Positions 6,281-7,844 of a DNA stretch of 7,844 nucleotides are shown in pieces. Source of the DNA: an uncultured Eisenbergiella sp. GTDB lineage: Bacteria; Bacillota; Clostridia; Lachnospirales; Lachnospiraceae. Under the pieces are notes generated by a model. That model saw only the letters and a program-made list of their open reading frames with translations. It did not search any database and was not told the origin of the DNA. Position 1 is the first letter of the stretch. Each line of letters opens with the position of its first letter. The translations under genes and the position numbers were made by a program. The stretch lies in the NCBI GenBank assembly GCA_948960675.1, contig CARDPF010000142.1:1-7844 (forward strand). The letters run 5' to 3'.

Positions 6281-6420
6281 CCTCATTTCTGCGCTGCTTT
6301 GTTGCACAAAGCCATGCATGGCTTACGGGTTTGTGCCAAGCCATTTATGGCTTGGCAGCGCGCAGACATAAATCTCGCGATTGAAAATTTTAATTTTCAA
6401 TCTTTCCTCCTGCCGCCTGC
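6281..6420. repeat. Hairpin cassette before the GNAT gene, with nested palindromes
   Basis: A closing stem GCGCTGC/GCAGCGC (6291-6297 with 6355-6361) encloses a 16-bp perfect palindrome (6309-6324), a GCACAAA/TTTGTGC stem around it (6304-6310 with 6330-6336), and a 10-bp stem with a two-base loop (6335-6344 with 6347-6356). Outside lies a 9-bp AT-rich stem (6381-6389 with 6392-6400). On the minus strand GCAGGAGGAAA precedes the unit and GAGGG, the GNAT ribosome binding site, follows it. Compared with the argD cassette, it carries an extra insert of about 50 bases in the loop. Confidence 0.65.
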
Positions 6421-6470
6421 ATATCTCCGGCGCACAGCGCCATCGCCTGCCCACCCTGACATTCTTTGAC

Positions 6471-6500
6471 AGTGTACGCCCATAGGAGGGGGATTGTCAA
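6471..6500 (-). promoter_or_regulatory. Candidate promoter for the GNAT gene
   Basis: On the minus strand a perfect TTGACA (6500-6495) is followed by 18 bases and TACACT (6476-6471), four of six for the -10. A transcript from near 6464 would have a leader of about 190 bases containing the palindromic cassette. A second TTGACA in opposite orientation at 6466-6471 makes an inverted repeat around the core, which could be an operator. It could also read through into argJ. Confidence 0.5.
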
Positions 6501-6662
6501 GATGTTGCCCGTGAATCAATGTCAGTGTTACAGTCCAGCCATAATCCCGCGAAGTCAAAACCGTGCCCTGTGCGCGATTTTGCGAGGGCTTCACGCACCA
6601 AAACGCGATTTTACCGTTTTGTGTGCATCTTCGTAACAGTTTAGCTTAAGGCTGAACTGTTA
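6501..6662. other. Non-coding stretch with a chain of hairpins
   Basis: I see no convincing gene here. Three hairpins follow closely: CCCT/AGGG (6566-6569 with 6585-6588); GCAC-CAAAACG with CGTTTTG-T-GTGC (6595-6605 with 6615-6626, one bulged T); and a 12-bp stem with one G-U pair and a 5-base loop (6634-6645 with 6651-6662). None has a clear T-run on either strand. A minus-strand frame across 6397-6594 is open, but it overlaps the candidate promoter and the repeat cassette. Confidence 0.5.
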
Positions 6663-6812
6663 TCAGTCAATGTAAAAGGTCTGCGCATGTACTGCGCAGA
6701 CCGTGAGAATACGTGGCGGTGGCAAGGATCCGCCTTCCCCGTCCGTCGATATGTCTCCCAAAGCCCGTGTCTTAACTAAGTGACATTGTCCGCGAATAAT
6801 AACCGCTTTCAT
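6663..6812 (-). CDS. Possible small protein of 49 residues
   Basis: This minus-strand ORF starts at an ATG (6812) with GAGG seven bases upstream in an AT-rich leader, and ends with TGA at 6663. The product begins MKAVIIRGQCHLVKTR, has a glycine- and proline-rich middle (DGEGGSLPPPR) and ends AQTFYID. It has no signal peptide, membrane segment or motif that I recognise. It is too short to be sure of. The last dozen codons coincide with a strong hairpin and a T-rich tract that would stop transcription inside the ORF. It may instead be a small RNA or part of a dispersed non-coding repeat. Confidence 0.25.
   Translation of the reverse strand: MKAVIIRGQCHLVKTRALGDISTDGEGGSLPPPRILTVCAVHAQTFYID
6671..6702 (-). 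terminator. Terminator-like hairpin
   Basis: GGTCTGCGCA and TGCGCAGACC (6678-6687 with 6693-6702) form a perfect 10-bp GC-rich stem with a 5-base loop. Read on the minus strand it is followed by TTTTACATT. This is the form of a rho-independent terminator for something transcribed leftward from the 6700-6880 region, but no confident gene lies there. It has no T-run on the plus strand. Confidence 0.45.
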
Positions 6813-6844
6813 TTCCAATCCTCAAAAAAAATTAAGATTTCCCT

Positions 6845-6875
6845 TTGCCATATTTTAAAAAAGCCTGCGTATACT
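6845..6875 (+). promoter_or_regulatory. Candidate promoter of the acyltransferase gene
   Basis: TTGCCA (6845-6850) and TATACT (6870-6875) flank a 19-base AT-rich spacer, which is longer than optimal. The start would be near 6882, giving a leader of about 105 bases before the gene at 6988. No better plus-strand pair is seen in this stretch. Confidence 0.35.
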
Positions 6876-6900
6876 AAAAGTCAATAAACTGTATGTATAT

Positions 6901-6964
6901 GCAGGGATACCGGGCAGACAAGCCGGCAAAGCATGGGGCCGTAGCCCTGAATTGCACCTGCCGG
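6901..6964 (+). promoter_or_regulatory. Structured leader before the acyltransferase gene
   Basis: The RNA can fold as a three-way junction: outer stem GCAGG/CCUGC (6901-6905 with 6957-6961), hairpin CCGG/CCGG (6910-6913 with 6923-6926) and hairpin GGGC-CGUA-GCCC (6936-6947). A third CCGG at 6961-6964 allows alternative pairings that break the outer stem, next to the GGGGAGG site (6969-6975). I do not recognise a known riboswitch class. The short stems could also be chance. Confidence 0.3.
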
Positions 6965-6987
6965 TTTTGGGGAGGTTTTTTAATACC

Positions 6988-7844
6988 ATGCTTTTTCTCT
7001 ATCTTTTTTTCTTTATTTCCCTTCTTTGGGGTGCCAAACGTTCCCCAAAAGGGCAAATTTGGACCGATGCATTTTCCCGGCAGTCCGCCCTGCCCCTGCG
7101 GGGCTTTTTCATGCTGTTGGTGGTATTCCATCACCTCTCCCAACAGCTTGTCCATCCGGGCAGCTTAAAACTCTTGCAGGGAATCGGTCTTTTGTGCGTC
7201 TCCTATTTCTTTTTCCAGTCCGGTTACGGACTGACCAAAAGCTACCGGGAAAATCCTGCCTATTTCCACGCATTTTTCCGCCGCCGCTACTGCCGCCTGC
7301 TCACGCCCTTTTTTCTCTGCAACCTGATTTATCTGGCAGTGAATGCCTTTTTCGGCATCTCCTACGAGCCAAGGCATTTTTTGAAATGCCTGGCCGGGCT
7401 GGAACTGGTCAACACCCACGCGTGGTTTATCCTGACCATCGCCCTGTTTACCTTTGCATTCTATGTCATTTTCCGTTTCGTCCCCGGACGTTATATGCGG
7501 TATGTCCTGCTGTTTGGTTTCCAGCTGCTTTACTCTGCGTTCTGCATGCACCGGGGTACCGGCCTGCAGCTTTTTGAAGGCCCCTGGTGGTTCAATTCCA
7601 GCATCCTGTTTTTGGTGGGCGTCCTGTTTGCGGGCTACGAGCCTGTCCTGATGGGGTTTATGCAGCAAAATTACCGTCTGCTGTCCGCCTTGTCTGCGCC
7701 GTTGTTTGTGTTGTTTTATCTGGTTTCCGTCTACGCGGCGAATGCTTTTCCCTACCAGATACAGGATTTATCACCGCTTTCCCCCCGGATGCTTGGCAGC
7801 TGGTTTACGCGGCTGTGGCAATCCCTGGCGGTACTCTCCTTTTG
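6988..7844 (+). CDS. Integral-membrane acyltransferase (acyltransferase family 3), partial
   Basis: The frame is open from the ATG at 6988 to the right edge (285 codons), so the C-terminus is missing. Acyltransferase-3 proteins move acyl groups, often acetyl, onto cell-wall or surface polysaccharides or lipids from within the membrane. The first part has a hydrophobic segment, then SALPLRGFFMLLVVFHHLSQ (33-52), with R38 and H49 matching the family's Arg-x10-His motif in an early membrane helix. VSYFFFQSGYGLTKSY (71-86) and a basic loop FFRRRYCRLLTPFF (96-109) follow, then several hydrophobic segments including AWFILTIALFTFAFYVIF and WWFNSSILFLVGVLFA. GGGGAGG is 12 bases before the ATG, which is long, so the exact start is less sure. 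It is transcribed away from the arginine cluster, and its acceptor cannot be inferred. Confidence 0.8.
   Translation, partial: MLFLYLFFFISLLWGAKRSPKGQIWTDAFSRQSALPLRGFFMLLVVFHHLSQQLVHPGSLKLLQGIGLLCVSYFFFQSGYGLTKSYRENPAYFHAFFRRRYCRLLTPFFLCNLIYLAVNAFFGISYEPRHFLKCLAGLELVNTHAWFILTIALFTFAFYVIFRFVPGRYMRYVLLFGFQLLYSAFCMHRGTGLQLFEGPWWFNSSILFLVGVLFAGYEPVLMGFMQQNYRLLSALSAPLFVLFYLVSVYAANAFPYQIQDLSPLSPRMLGSWFTRLWQSLAVLSF

Noticed and set aside
6466..6488. TTGACA on the plus strand as a promoter
   Set aside because: No -10-like hexamer lies 16-18 bases downstream and no plus-strand gene follows within several hundred bases. It fits better as half of an inverted repeat around the minus-strand promoter.
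6397..6594. Minus-strand 65-codon frame
   Set aside because: It lies across the candidate GNAT promoter and the hairpin cassette, and has no good ribosome binding site. It is more likely non-coding repeat sequence.
6501..6987. T-box leader for amino-acid control
   Set aside because: I did not find a T-box-like conserved sequence or the specifier-loop layout, and the hairpins lack the usual terminator/antiterminator pair.
6893..7168. Plus-strand frame overlapping the acyltransferase start
   Set aside because: The overlapping frame from 6988 continues as a long membrane acyltransferase with the Arg-x10-His motif, so this shorter frame is a shadow.
1..7844. CRISPR array, transposase, tRNA or rRNA
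   Set aside because: No regularly spaced direct repeats, transposase motifs, tRNA-like cloverleaf or rRNA sequence were seen. The repeats present are palindromic spacers, not CRISPR repeats.

Overview
This window reads like chromosomal DNA from a Gram-positive anaerobe of the class Clostridia, most likely a Lachnospiraceae-type gut bacterium. The evidence is the style of the arginine proteins, strong GGAGG-type ribosome binding sites, a YdcZ-type transporter, and moderately GC-rich genes separated by palindrome-rich spacers. That placement is inference, not a search result.

The core is a minus-strand run read from right to left: a GNAT acetyltransferase (5825-6274), argJ (4534-5757), argB (3533-4444), argD (2278-3477), a membrane-anchored solute-binding-like protein (885-2261) and a small YdcZ-type transporter (340-771). 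ArgJ makes and recycles N-acetylglutamate and releases ornithine, ArgB phosphorylates N-acetylglutamate, and ArgD aminates N-acetylglutamate semialdehyde. The reductase step (argC) and the ornithine-to-arginine steps are not here. A consensus-like minus-strand promoter precedes argJ, and a near-perfect ARG box (5787-5800) covers its -10 element, so arginine repression of argJBD and the two genes behind it is the natural reading. The GNAT gene has a separate candidate promoter at 6471-6500.

The spacers are the most unusual part. The GNAT, argB and argD starts are each preceded by related hairpin cassettes with a Shine-Dalgarno-like sequence on both sides. The transporter start codon lies in a perfect 15-base inverted repeat whose other arm directly follows the upstream gene. 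At the left edge a minus-strand promoter (95-123) drives a leader with three mutually exclusive pairings that include an AAAGGAGGG ribosome binding site, which looks like a riboswitch for a gene just outside the window.

The right part (6505-6987) has no confident gene. It holds a chain of hairpins, a possible 49-residue minus-strand ORF ending in a terminator-like hairpin, and a structured leader. It is followed on the plus strand by an integral-membrane acyltransferase (from 6988) that runs off the right edge.
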